Of a DNA stretch of 64,000 bases, positions 23,361 through 34,564 are shown piece by piece (the stretch's first letter is position 1; each line of letters opens with the position of its first letter). The stretch covers positions 38,256,001-38,320,000 of the forward strand of contig OX485804.1 in NCBI GenBank assembly GCA_950295325.1, given 5' to 3'. The DNA is from Polytrichum commune (lineage: Eukaryota > Streptophyta > Polytrichopsida > Polytrichales > Polytrichaceae). Below the pieces are notes generated by a model. The model saw only the letters and a list, made by a program, of their open reading frames with translations, did not search any database and was not told the origin of the DNA. The position numbers and the translations under genes are program-made.

Positions 23361-25374
23361 GTGTCGGAATTAGGTGGAGCCCATATTACTAGGATCGCAG
23401 GGCCAAGGCAACAACAATTTTGACTCCATTCTTATTGAAAAAGACTAATATGACTACAATCAATATAGTGATCAGATTGGACACCTGTGATCAAATAATT
23501 GTTGTTTGGGTCATGTTGCAATGACCATGGTCAGTTTCACACATCTTATGTGGGAAGAATAATATACCGTATATATTAAGACACCCTATGTCACGGGACT
23601 CGCTTCCTTTTTATATGCAGTTTTGATTATATTACAAATATTTTGACATCATGTGCCGCATGACCCACTTTCCTTTACTTTTCGTTTTGATCTTACTAAG
23701 TCGAATTTCATTGTAATTGTTTCACATTTAAAAATGCCTACATTATAAGTAGTCAAATCTAGCCATAGGTAGGGCCCAACGTGGCTTTTCCAAGTGCCTA
23801 GGGTGCTAGCCTAGGAGAAATGAAAGGCAAGGGGGTTTAAAGCTAGGACCTCATGGATCCCAAACCAAGCTCTTAGCCACAAACTCCACTCACATCACAT
23901 CTGCACATAATTGGTAGGTAATGTAGTTATTGAGTAACGGAGTTACTGCAACCAATTCTTGCAACTAGTTACTACACATAATTATTGTACATAGTTACTG
24001 CATAATGATTGCATATAGTTATTCAATACTTTGCAATTTTGTGTAGGTGGCATATGAATTTATTTGTTTTGAAAAAATTTATGAAAACTAATTATAGGTT
24101 TTTAGATGTATGGTATTCATTTAGAATTTTTTGAAGCTATTTAACCTACCTAGAAGGCTCATTTCTTTAAATAACTTTGGAAATATCTTAAGGTTGCATA
24201 TGAATTTATTATTTTTTGAAAATAAGTTTCTAAACTCTTTACAGGTCTTCAAATCTATGAACTTTTTTTTTTATTAAATCTATTTAACTTGCCTAAAAGG
24301 CTCATTTTTTTAACTACTTTGCAAATTTTTGTAGGTTGCATATAATTTTTATAATTTTTAAAAATAAAATAAAATTGTAGACTCTTTAGCCTTTACTGGA
24401 CCTATGTATAATTTTTGGAATTTTTCAATCTCTCTAACATGCTTGAAAGTTTGTCTCATGCTTTTAGTTCTCATCACTATCTTAAGCTCTGCAGATCTAC
24501 CATGATCGTGGGGCCAAATAACAAGGAGCTTACAAAGTGACCATATATATGCATGAGTGGGCAAATCTTCCTATAACTAGGATGGTGGCTTCAAACACAA
24601 ACTTGCAATTGACTCAGTGATCCCTTGGTGTAAAAATGAACATTTGGCAAATGATTACTTCGACACAAAGAAACATTGTGTCAAATGCAAGTGTGTGGTT
24701 GTACCCACAATCCTAGTAGTGCATCCTCATGTACACAATTTAGAAGCACTCACATGGGAGATGCAAGTACCAAAAATAAAGAATACAATCACTATGAATA
24801 TGAAAAGGTAAGCATAGTTCAAGGACAAGAAAATTCCTTCCTATTCCTTTGCTATGGTTGGTTGGCCAGGGTGTTAGATATAGGACACTTGATGAGGATA
24901 TTAGACCCAAGTTAGTGTTTAATTAGCGCATTAGGTGTCATCTTCAAGACACATGATGAGTGTGTAAGGATAAACTAAGAGGTAATAGATATACAATGTT
25001 TGATAGGAGTTGTTCAAGTCTAGAACAACACCTTTTGAAATCTATTATAGCACACCCTCGCATAATACTTTGAAATTTCATAATACTTTGAAATCAATTC
25101 AAGAATGATAAATTAAATCCAAAAGAATAACGGCAAATTTTTGTTCATTCCCTTTACATGTGAAAAAATATTCATGCCAAATGCCAATGTAAATAAATAG
25201 AAAAAATTGCTCAAGATGTAGAACTCTATAATGGGACACGTTACCTTAGGACTTGCCCCATAAAATAGGACCGAAGCACAAACATTTTATTCCACATATC
25301 TAGTAGTAATATCACGTAAGATATGAAAACATAATCATAGTTCAGTCTCTTCTTCTTACCACATGTCTTTGAGG

Positions 25375-25465
25375 AGTTTGTTCTTTGATCCTCACCCAAT
25401 ACCACGCGAATGAAATATAGGTGTTTGATCAAGAAAAATAACCGAACAACACCCACATACTTTAT
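25375..25465 (-). repeat. Repeat family A fragment
   Basis: On the minus strand this reads 'gtatgtgggtgttgtt', then 'cacctatattt', then a 'gaggatcaaagaac' block. It matches family A copies at 31.46 kb (minus) and 31.73 kb (plus). Confidence 0.55.
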
Positions 25466-28400
25466 TTTAAGGGGGGGGGGTCACTTGGAACTTCACCATA
25501 GGGGGTCCCAAATTCAAACTCTCCGTGGTCTCGTGGCACCCGACCCACCCTATAACAATAAGTATCTCCATCTCCATCTCACAAAGTAGGCATTGGCACC
25601 CGTCCTCGGTCTTTGGAGCTTTGGCACTTCAACCAAGGTTGGCCAACAAACCTTGGTCCACACCATCAATGTTAGGTAACTTTACTCTTCTTCCATTTTT
25701 TCCGACACATCCTAGTCAATGAACGAAGGAGCAAAGCATTGTGACACCTACTACCATGGGAGAGGATGAAAACGCATAGAAACATCATAGAGGATGATGG
25801 TTACCTTTACATTTGTAGTAAGAATGATACATGAAATGGGGTCAAATACAGATGGGTTACCCTAGTTCTCTAGCAGCTTGGGCAAAAAATAATCAATTTT
25901 AAAGGTGCATTAATTAATTTGGGAAATTTTATTTTGTTGAGGGTCCAAAAATAAGAAATATTATTCAAGGAGTGCCTAAAACAACAATAATGCAACAATA
26001 ATGACATTCACTGGAATCCAACAAAGTAGCATCAAATAACTTCAACGTGTCTTCACGCGGCATCAATCTCACTCATGATCTAGAAACAATACAAGTATGA
26101 ATTTGCCCCGCGAGTCATGCTAACAGACTACCATAAAAAAAATGGAAATGAGACAAACAAGCGGGAATGAATGTCTAACTTATTTTAAATTACTTCTTGA
26201 ATCTGCCCATTTTTAGAATATGATTTCTTGGGTTGCCTAACTTACTTTTGCATTTTAATTAATTGTTAGGCAGATAGGTGCCCAAACTGCTAGAAAACTA
26301 CGGTAGTCTAGAAGGACACAATTCAAGTGAATCAATAACAAACTTGAGAGAGGCCAATTTTTACTACGCCTCCAAAAGTAGACATTATGAGTCTAAGTTC
26401 CACAAATAACTATCGTTGGTCACATATGTTTGTGTATAGTATGTCATAGTGTACAATATGAGTTATAGAGAAGTTCATTAAGTTGATTAAAGTGATGGGT
26501 GTAGTGCATATGTTTCGACCAAAGACAAATACTTTAACTAAATAAAATGCATAAGCATATGTTGGTGTTAGTTTTCTTTCTATATTTTATATATTTGGTC
26601 ATTGTTTTCTTAGTGTACAATTTTACATTTCTTGCATTAATTTGAGTGTTCAATATAGTATAAGTATGTGTAGCATTAGACTAAAATGTGGTCATTGTTG
26701 TCAACTTTGGGGTCAAATGGGGGTCAAATCATCTTGATAAAGAACAACTCGTTCTAAAAGAGGTTTCCAATGTTTTCACCTACAACTTGAGTGCATTGAA
26801 GGGGAGGAGGAGTTCATTGGTGTCCCATTGGAGAGTGCCTTGCGATAAATGATGGGTCATGTTAATGTTTTAGAGTAGAAATTGTGAAGTTTTATAGGGT
26901 TTTAGGGTATCGAGAACTAATTTTGAGGCTATTTAGGTAGATTCTAATAAAATTCATTAAATACACAAAATTTCATTGTGCTTAACTGAGTGCCATGAAT
27001 GCTTGGTTGAATACTTGTGATGTAGTTGAATTAAAAGATTCAATGTTTGTTTGATTATGCAAGAAAGAAAGATTATTCATACTTTGTTGTACTTAATTAG
27101 CATGTAAGTAGATGGGGTTTGGAGATGGACAACTTCAAATTAAGAATTGGGCCAGACAACCAAAGAAAGAATGTCACACAAGGGCTAGACAACCCATGAA
27201 GGGATTGTGCATGGGAGTTAGATAGCTCATGGTCGAAGATGTTTGTGTTAGAGTTAGACAACCCCAACTAGAAGATATGGATCAAATTCATAACTCCCGT
27301 CAGATGGATGTAATTCATTGGAATTATTTAACTCTTAATGAATAACTAAATCCAGTTGAAATTAGGCAATTCCAACTAGCAGAGTAGGTGAATGTATCAA
27401 GTTGGAATTTGAAAAGTTCCAAATAATGGATTGTGATTGAGCCAAAAGATTCATATTAGAACCAAAGATAGAGCTATGTATAAAGGACTTTGATTATATG
27501 AGAAATAGAAAGTTAAAGTAATGCCTTTGGTATAAAAGGGAGCTTGGGGGAAGAGAGAAGGGATTTTGTCTCTTTCCTATAATTGGGTGGTTCGAGCTCA
27601 TAAGACAATGACAATCTTATGATTGAGTTGTAAAGCTTTTTGTATATACAAAGTTGGAAGTTCACAATCCACATCTTTCCACATGGCAAGCCCTATCCAA
27701 GGTAGACAAGCCTTACTTGGTTATTTTTCTTATTATGACATCTATATTTAAGTGGTATGTGAATTGATGTGGCTCCAAGAACCCATACCAAAAAGATGCG
27801 TGTTTAGCTCTTAATATCTTGGGCAACCACAAAGTGGTTGATTTATGGTCAAAGGGCCAAATCATAAATTTTTAAAGCATTGTTGGAGACATTTCTTTCA
27901 AAAGATGTTTAAATTAGGTTACAATGTGTTTTTGGACTGTTGGGATTGAGAAAAGGACCTAATTTGAAGATTCTTCATTGTTGCGAAATTGAAATTGGAA
28001 TGCCCAAATGCAAACAAAATTCTAGGGATGCTTCAATCATGTGTTTCTTGTAACTTTTTCCTTTGAAATTTCTCACCTACTAATGAACGTGTACTAGCTC
28101 TCCCACAAAGGAAATTTTGGATGAAATTTTATACTTCAAATAGATTTAGTTTCAAATTTAGCTATTTTACATGAAAAAATTATTAAGTAATTCAAATATG
28201 GTTCAATCATGTTGAAATTTTGGTTATAACTTCAATATATAACTTTCTACTTATGTAGGATTTTGTTTGAGATTTGTGCTCCTTCGAATAAACAAAAATT
28301 ACTCATATGTAGTGCTCTAACTTTTTGGAAATAGGCCCAAACATTTCGAGGTTGACAAAGATTGGATGCATGCCCAAAATATGACAACCATCTTAAGCTC

Positions 28401-28536
28401 AAATGTAAACATACTTGTGGGGGGAGGGGGGACACCTATATGACTATTTAACGAGCACGAGAATCAACTTCACTTTGATAATGAATAAGATATTCATACA
28501 AGCTCTGTATACAATGAAGAGAGTACTACATCATTT

Positions 28537-28860
28537 ATGGTATTTAGTGTCATGAATAATAGTATCAGTTACCCTATTTTGAGGTGTATGCTAGGTTACA
28601 TTGATGATTAACAACTTCACCAAAAGTGTCCTCTCATGACACTTGGCATTCAAGTGTGCTTACTACTATCTTGGCATGAGTATGTTCAATAGTGGTATGA
28701 GGTACATGCTCGTGTTACACAATGGTCTACAAGTTGACCAAAGTGTACACTAATGACGCATTAGTATCCTCAAGAACATCTTCCTCTTGCATACTAAAAC
28801 GTAAACACATGACACTTGCCATTATCACGCTAAAAAATAATGTATGTGACCTAAAAATTC
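28537..28860 (+). repeat. MITE-like repeat related to 48642-49090
   Basis: It starts with ggtatttagtgtca, continues through 'accctattttgaggtgta' and ends around 'gtctacaagttgaccaaagtg'. All three blocks occur in the same order on the opposite strand of 48642-49090. The right terminus is degenerate here. Confidence 0.6.
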
Positions 28861-28981
28861 ACCGTGCTCGTGCGATCGATACACCTGCCACACCAACCAA
28901 TCCCCCCGGTTTGGAGCCCAACGAGGGAGGCGATGACCAACCAAGGCACTAGGGACAAAACCCCGTAGGTGCTCTGGCTGA

Positions 28982-29325
28982 CTACACTAAATAGGTAGAT
29001 TAGTGTTAGATGAAGATTAGTGTTAGATGCAATAGTTACCTAAAACACTAATTTTCAACTGATATTACAATTAGTGTTTGAATAGGGTTTGAACAAATTA
29101 TACCTTTTACGAGGTTCTCATATTCTTCTTCCTTCAATTCTTCATTCCAAGATTTACAAAATATCATCTAACACTAAATGCGCTCATGTAAATATTTAAA
29201 GTTACTACTTGGTACAAATAGTGTTAGAGTTGACATTTAGTGTTCTAACACTATAGAGACAATTTACATGTAGCGTTTTCGTCGACTATTAGTGTTTCCA
29301 ACACTAATCTACCTATTTAGTGTAG
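28982..29325. mobile_element. MITE with perfect 26-bp terminal inverted repeats
   Basis: The 344-bp element has arms 28982-29007 and 29300-29325 that are exact reverse complements (ctacactaaataggtaga... on the left). The terminal CACTA word with flanking TA fits either a CACTA-type or a TA-inserting (mariner-like) non-autonomous element. The interior carries about ten copies of the octamer TTAGTGTT in either orientation, as expected of subterminal transposase-binding sites. It has no coding sequence. Confidence 0.88.
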
Positions 29326-29397
29326 CTATAAGGCATCCCCTTGCAACCAACCAACCAACCAGAGCACCTGCCCATTGCTTCCGATCACACAATTCCT

Positions 29398-29617
29398 TGA
29401 TGCACAAAATAGTTGAAACTTATTAGTGGTTAGCGGAACACCTGCCCGCAGGCTCAGGTCAGGCAGGTCCTGATGTAAAAAATAATTGAAACTTATTAAT
29501 GATTAGGGGAGCGCCTGCCCGCTGGCTCAGGTTGGGCAGGTCCTGATGCAAAAAAATAGTTGAAACTTATTAATGATTAGCGGAGCGCCTGCCCGCTGGC
29601 TCCGGTCGGGCAGTCGC
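29398..29617 (+). repeat. Three tandem 73-bp units
   Basis: Units start at 29398, 29471 and 29544, each beginning 'tgatg', then 'gttgaaacttatta', then a GC-rich half 'gcctgcccgctggctc'. The third unit runs into a non-repeated GC-rich stretch. The GC-rich half is partly self-complementary (cctgccc / gggcagg). Confidence 0.85.
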
Positions 29618-30224
29618 CGGTGCCTGCCACACCGAGCCGGCCCAGCCAGCTCCGGTGTGGCAGGACTACGAGAGTCTTGAGCCGTGTTGACTTCTGGTGC
29701 GGATTTCGGCAAGCGAGCAAAATGTGGGGTAAATTTGAAGTCAGTGACTCATTCGCACTCTTGGGGAAGTTGAAGATTGTCGTTAAGAGCTTGCAGGCTG
29801 TATAAATGTGATTAGATTTGTGATTGGTAAAGAGGAAGCATGTCAAGTGTGCTCTGACTCCAAATTTTATTCCACAACTGCCTTTTGCTTCGAATCCTTG
29901 TGTGATGTGAATCAAGCGCATAAGTTCTATCCTGTCTATGGCGTAGTGGGAATTCCAGCTTCAAGTTGCAGACTCGGAGGCGTCACAGTATCCATTCTTG
30001 TTGCGGACTACATCGGATCTTTTCTGAATCCTCAAAGTTATATAACGGTGAGCACTTATGGCTTGTCGGAATTTGTGTGCCACATCGATGCTTTGGAGTT
30101 GATCAGTCTATAGAACCATCGATTGTGTCCAACTTCCACCCGAGAGGGAAGTGTTGGTGTGAATCTTCACAGGGTTTGGTCGTCAGTAATTAAAATACTC
30201 AAGTTCCAAGTATTTTTGAGGATA

Positions 30225-31180
30225 TCAATCGAATCATTGATCAAAACAAATGGATTCATTGATCGAAATGTGTCATCCTTTTAATGTGTGGGTGAGTTGC
30301 AGAACGAAGCGAATCATTGAACCTCCTGAGTCTGTTTAGGCTGAGTTGTTAATGCTGTCGGTGAACTGTGGGATTCAAGCACCTAGTATCTGTAGTCCGA
30401 AATTCTTTTACACGGTTTTGTGAAGTTTGGGTCGTCAGTATTCGAGTACTCGAGTGCGAGTTCTTTTTGAAGATTTCAATCGATTGTTGTGTGAACATAG
30501 TATACCAGGACATAAGTGGTTCTTAAGTACCAATTCGCGTGATCCAAAAGTGCGATATAAGTCGGTGTACTAGTGAATGTGATGTGCTCTAATAACTCTC
30601 TCGTTTAATGGCGCAGTCTCTGCAACAAATCAAAGCAACTGCTGGAGCTGTAAGTAGATCGCAAATTTTCACAAAAATGTTGCAAGGTTTAATTCCACAC
30701 TTGTCATCCTTTTGATTTGTAGGTAAAGTTCAGAACAAAGAAAATGATAAAAAAAACACCTCATCTTTTTCATTTTTTAGGGCTGTAATGCTGTCGGTGG
30801 AACTTCGGGATTTGGGTCAAGTGCACCTCTGAAGATGGGCGATTTTTTGTTTTTTTTCAACATTAGTAGATAACCAGGACATAAGTGAATCTTGAAAGCT
30901 CCCGTTAACCAAAACTGTGACATTTAGTCGGTGGTTTGATCTTCACTTAGTTGAAGCTTTTTAGGTGCCTCATTAAGCGGCCCATTCTCTCCAACAATTA
31001 ATCCGGCTGCAATGTTGCAGGGTTTAACTCCGCACTTGTACTTGTTCCTTTTCATGTATGATTGCATTACAGAACAAAGCGAATGACTTAACCAACCTTT
31101 GAATCTTTTTAGGGTGAATTAGATCGCTGTTGGTGAACTCTGGGAATCAAACAGCTAGTAAGTACTAATAAGGTATGTCG
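30225..31180 (+). repeat. Three degenerate tandem units of about 320-420 bp
   Basis: The same ordered blocks occur three times: 'cacttgt..tcctttt' with 'cagaacaaag', then 'tttttagg' with 'gctgtcggtgaac', then 'gggattcaag'. Starts are near 30270, 30690 and 31030. The first two units also share 'accaggacataagtg' and 'agtcggtg'. The copies are strongly diverged, with no clear reading frame across all three. Confidence 0.55.
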
Positions 31181-31454
31181 GTGGTATTCGGCTCGTTTCA
31201 TGTTCTCCAACTTCTACTGATTAGATTTACATGAAGAAACTTGTGTTGCATTAGCAAATCTACGATGAAGCAGCAGTAAAAATCAGACCTCCCCTGATTC
31301 AGTTATGGTTATCGGAAGTGCATGTTTTTGGATTCCTTAACTGAATACATAGGTCCTCCCGATTCATGCGTTCATTATTGAGTGTGGAGTAGTTAACAAG
31401 ATTTGAAGACATAGTCTCTTTCAAATCTCTTTCAAACATGATGTGTATTTTATG

Positions 31455-31550
31455 TTGTTTGATCTTTGATCCTCACCGTACTGCACACCAGTCACTATAG
31501 GTGCCCGATCAAGAAAAGTAAGCGTATAATACCCGCATACCTTATTGGAT
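31455..31550 (-). repeat. Repeat family A fragment, inverted relative to the next copy
   Basis: On the minus strand this reads 'taaggtatgcgggtatta', then 'gggcacctata', then 'gaggatcaaagatca'. It lies 180 bp from, and in opposite orientation to, the longer copy at 31729. Confidence 0.55.
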
Positions 31551-31728
31551 GTGGTTTCGGTTGTCTTTCACCTCTAATGTTGTTTGTGTTTAATACTTAA
31601 GTCGATGTTTGATCCCTTACAGAGAGCTTGAAATTCCACAAGAAGGCTACAGTTGTTAGGGCTGGAGAAAGAACAGTGGATATTCTTCAGCCTGCCGGCA
31701 GTCTAGCCTTCGTTTCGTTATCCTAAAG

Positions 31729-32130
31729 GTATGTGGGCCTTATGTGGTCACCCTTCTTAACTGGACACCTATGTTTGAGTAGTATATGTCAAGGTTTGTA
31801 GTTAAGAATAGACACCAAAAAGACATGACGCATTATGGATGAGATTGGACTATGAGCTCAAAAGTTATCAACCGTCGAGGCTCACGTTTCTAACACACAA
31901 TTGGGAGGGGCGTAGGGTATATGATCACTTAAGAGGAGATAGAGAATCTTCTTCAGTTTGACCTCTTCTAACTCGCACATCTCAATTCCGATTCTGAAAC
32001 TTGAAATGACACTCCTTGTGATTTGCAATTGCTACCTGCATGGGCCAATTCCCGGGTTCGATCCAATGGTAAAATTTGTCTGTGAAGTTCGAATTTCCCA
32101 CAATGGGGCTACGTACCTTAGGAGTAAATT
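31729..32130 (+). repeat. Repeat family A, most complete copy (SINE-like)
   Basis: About 400 bp, from 'aaggtatgtgggcctta' to 'ggggctacgtacctta'. It contains the word GGTTCGATCC, identical to a pol III B-box core, near 32057-32066. The B box lies far from the left end, unlike a canonical tRNA SINE, so the element could be a composite. It serves as the unoccupied version of the site split by the copia element at 5982-8804. Confidence 0.6.
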
Positions 32131-32482
32131 ATGGTATCTAGACACAGGATGACCTTGACATATTCAAAGGGACAGATAGTGCTGCTACAATTCTCTTTGA
32201 GCTTGACACAGAGCTAGCACCCCATGAAGAGATTCATTTGGCTATGGAGAAAGTGTTGTATTTTTTTGCCAGTTTGAAACGTTGAGCAAAAGTCTTGCAT
32301 CAAGAGAGCAGATTTCTATGTTATTGAGTAATGAATTCCATGTGACTAGAAAATTGAGTTGGGATGAAGCAACCAAGCAACCAAGCAACCAACTGACGAT
32401 TGGAATGTACTAGGTTTCGTACTGAAGTTTGCGGGCATCACATTGCACGAGAAACAATTCAATCTTTTTGCTAAGAGACACG

Positions 32483-33583
32483 ATGCCTTGGAACAAGTCC
32501 CCGAATCTTGGGATGTACGAGGGCGCCAACTGGGATGGCTACGTGAAAACGGTTCCAAACAGCTCCCCCGAGCAAGCACGGCGAGTCGCCATGTTGGATC
32601 CCACCATCACCTTCTTCTTCTTCTTCCGCGAATACATGGTGCTCACAAACCCGCAGTGGCCGAGCTCCAAAGTATTCAAGTCTGGCGACGCGGTGTTCTT
32701 CAAAGGCGAGCCATGGTTCGGAAGCGCGACACAGTGCGACGCGTACCAAAAAGCCGGGACGAGCATCGCCTATGTGAGCCCGTCGGCCGTGTCGGTACCC
32801 GGCTGCTTCACCACGAGCAACGGTAGCGCGGCCGTCGACGTGGTGTGCATTTTCGCGGCGAACATCGACCAAAAGCTCCCGAACGGCTCCACGTTGCTCG
32901 CTCCCAACGTAACGGTCGCGTCGAACGGCTCGATCGCGTGCGGGAACCCCGAGACCATGCAAGCACTACGGAACACGACGGCGATTCAAAACTTGCAAGC
33001 CAAGGGCATCATGGTGCTGCTCACCCTACTTAACAACCACGACGCGGCCGGGTGGTCCGAGTTCAGGAGCGCGTCGGACGCGCAAACGTTCGTGAAGCAA
33101 CTCGAGGTCGCCGTGAGCACGTACGGCTTGGACGGCATCGACATCGACGACGAGTACTCGGCGGGCTCTTCGGTTTCGAGCTCGCTCGCCATGGTCACCT
33201 CCATGATGAAGACCGCGATGCCCGACAAGATCATCTCCAAGGCGTTGTGGGACGACACCCAATACTTCGGCGTCGTGTACGAGAATTCGACGCTGGAGCA
33301 ATCGTTGACCTACGGATGGGAGATGTCGTATGGCTCTCCACCCGCGGACGTCATGCCGAAATATGTGAGTGCGGGCATGAACAAGAGCGCGTTGTCAAAA
33401 GGGTTTTATGCCCCCCAACCTTCTGCGAATGTGAGTGCGGATGTCGAGTGGTTGAAGTCGAATGGCTATGCAGGGGTCATGGCCTATGCTTTCCAGGATG
33501 AAGTCAACCAGGTATTGTTGGGTACCCTGGTGGATGCGTGGGTTGGGCCAGGAAACTGGAACAAGGCCGCGAATTGCACATAA
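32483..33583 (+). CDS. Endo-H-type GH18 endo-beta-N-acetylglucosaminidase, intronless
   Basis: The single ORF of 366 residues carries the GH18 signature DxxDxDxE as D217, D220, D222 and E224 in LDGIDIDDEY. E224 would be the acid and D222 the assisting residue for substrate-assisted cleavage of the chitobiose core of N-glycans. Further Endo-H family blocks are VVCIFAANID (121-129), KGIMVLLTLLNNH (174-186), FVKQLEVAVSTYG (203-215) and MPDKIIS (246-252). The family is mainly bacterial and fungal; the usual plant enzyme is the unrelated GH85 type. Eleven N-x-S/T sequons suggest a secretory route, yet no signal peptide follows the ATG at 32483, so an upstream exon may be missing. A stop at 32423-32425 closes the frame upstream. 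The ORF is markedly GC-rich compared with its flanks, though PetM here is too. Chitinase activity is an alternative. Confidence 0.85.
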   Translation: MPWNKSPNLGMYEGANWDGYVKTVPNSSPEQARRVAMLDPTITFFFFFREYMVLTNPQWPSSKVFKSGDAVFFKGEPWFGSATQCDAYQKAGTSIAYVSPSAVSVPGCFTTSNGSAAVDVVCIFAANIDQKLPNGSTLLAPNVTVASNGSIACGNPETMQALRNTTAIQNLQAKGIMVLLTLLNNHDAAGWSEFRSASDAQTFVKQLEVAVSTYGLDGIDIDDEYSAGSSVSSSLAMVTSMMKTAMPDKIISKALWDDTQYFGVVYENSTLEQSLTYGWEMSYGSPPADVMPKYVSAGMNKSALSKGFYAPQPSANVSADVEWLKSNGYAGVMAYAFQDEVNQVLLGTLVDAWVGPGNWNKAANCT

Positions 33584-33618
33584 TTGGACCGATCGCTTCA
33601 TCCACCAAGAGTAAGGAT

Positions 33619-33620
<2 letters not shown>

Positions 33621-33652
<32 letters not shown>
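33621..33652 (+). repeat. (GA)16 microsatellite
   Basis: A pure GA run 38 bp after the GH18 stop codon, probably within its 3' UTR. No other feature was recognised between it and 34560. Confidence 0.95.
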
Positions 33653-33656
<4 letters not shown>

Positions 33657-34564
33657 GCCGAACAGCCCATGCTTGCTTTGGTCCTCATGTAATTTGCTTG
33701 CAGGTGCTCAACTAGGCACATGCAAGAAGGTTCTGACAGATGAAGAACAGATCAGGAAGTAGTATTCCTTAGCGTTACTCTTAAAGGTCAAATAGAGGGT
33801 GAAACTCAAGAAAAATTCATTGAGTTTCGTAAGCACTTCTATTCTCGTAAAGCTTCACGACATCGCTAAGCCTCATGCTACCTCACCCCCTTTCTAAATA
33901 ATAAAAAAAAGATGCCCTATTTCATGAGGACCTTGCCGCAAAACTACGAGTGGAGGCCCTTGTCCACCTCATCCTACCCAGAGTGTTTATCTCTAGTATT
34001 ATATGAACATATATGGAGTTTCCCACCTACGCACTTTTCTAGTGCCAGACCTAGTTGGATGTGTACATGGCAGATGCTAAGACCCACCATATCCACCAAG
34101 GCTGGCTGCTCCAAAGAAGCTGCGCTCCAGGTTTTTCGTAGAACTTTGCAACAAAAACTCATGATCCGATTGGCTGCAACACAAAAGTATGGGTGTTAGT
34201 TAATGTGTGAGGAGGAGGTCCATTAGATAACAACGCTGATGTAATACATTCACTCATGTCTGCGTGGTAACAAAGTGAAGGAAGAGTTTTCTTTGGAACT
34301 GATGGAGGAATGGCAATCTGCAGAAGAATTGTGGAGACGAAGTAACTTATATATTTGTTTCGGTCTTGCGTGTTCCGAGAGCTTGGATTCTGCAGGTGGA
34401 GATCCATTTGAAGGGTTGAATCCTCATTGTAATGGGATTTTGATCTGTGAAATTGTCCACTTTCATACTTGACGAGGATTATTTGCAGGGTGGCTTGATA
34501 CATGTATAATTTGACGGCCATGTCACCGTCACGTCTGCTTCGAGTGATGAATGTAAGGCCCAAG

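Larger units (their letters stand above)
17442..28530. other. Gene desert of old repeats, about 11 kb
   Basis: The first 300-350 bp are probably the ALDH7 3' UTR. The rest is AT-rich (about 60-65% by eye) with no frame that stays open beyond about 110 codons and no protein family I recognise. Repeat fragments are listed separately (family B at 23.1 kb, family A at 25.4 kb). A TATA-like word followed by a GA-rich stretch near 27540 (tataaaaggg) could be a solo LTR or promoter relic. Blocks at 27115-27470 repeat a 'tagacaa'-type word about every 60-70 bp. A run of ten G lies at 25471-25480. Confidence 0.55.
30608..32290 (+). pseudogene. Orphan exon-like segments, gene not recognised
   Basis: Three segments look like exons. 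30608-30649 starts ATG, reads MAQSLQQIKATAGA and ends at a good donor (gtaagt). 31628-31729 follows a pyrimidine tract and AG and reads SLKFHKKATVVRAGERTVDI then a stop. 32146-32286 follows 'acacag' and reads DDLDIFKGTDSAATILFELD then 45 open codons to a stop. The second faintly resembles the start of the plant DUF674 family (KVVFAEAGKDFVDIL pattern). They may be remnants of one gene or unrelated chance frames. Repeat family A lies between segments two and three. Confidence 0.25.

Noticed and set aside
25471-25480. G-quadruplex
   Set aside because: A single G run of ten with no further runs nearby; not enough for a quadruplex claim.
27540-27760. Solo LTR with TATA box
   Set aside because: The tataaaaggg word and GA-rich follow-up are suggestive, but no TG..CA boundaries or target duplication could be found.
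32471-33301. Antisense open frames (up to 163 codons) over the GH18 gene
   Set aside because: GC-rich third positions leave the opposite strand open; no family pattern was seen.
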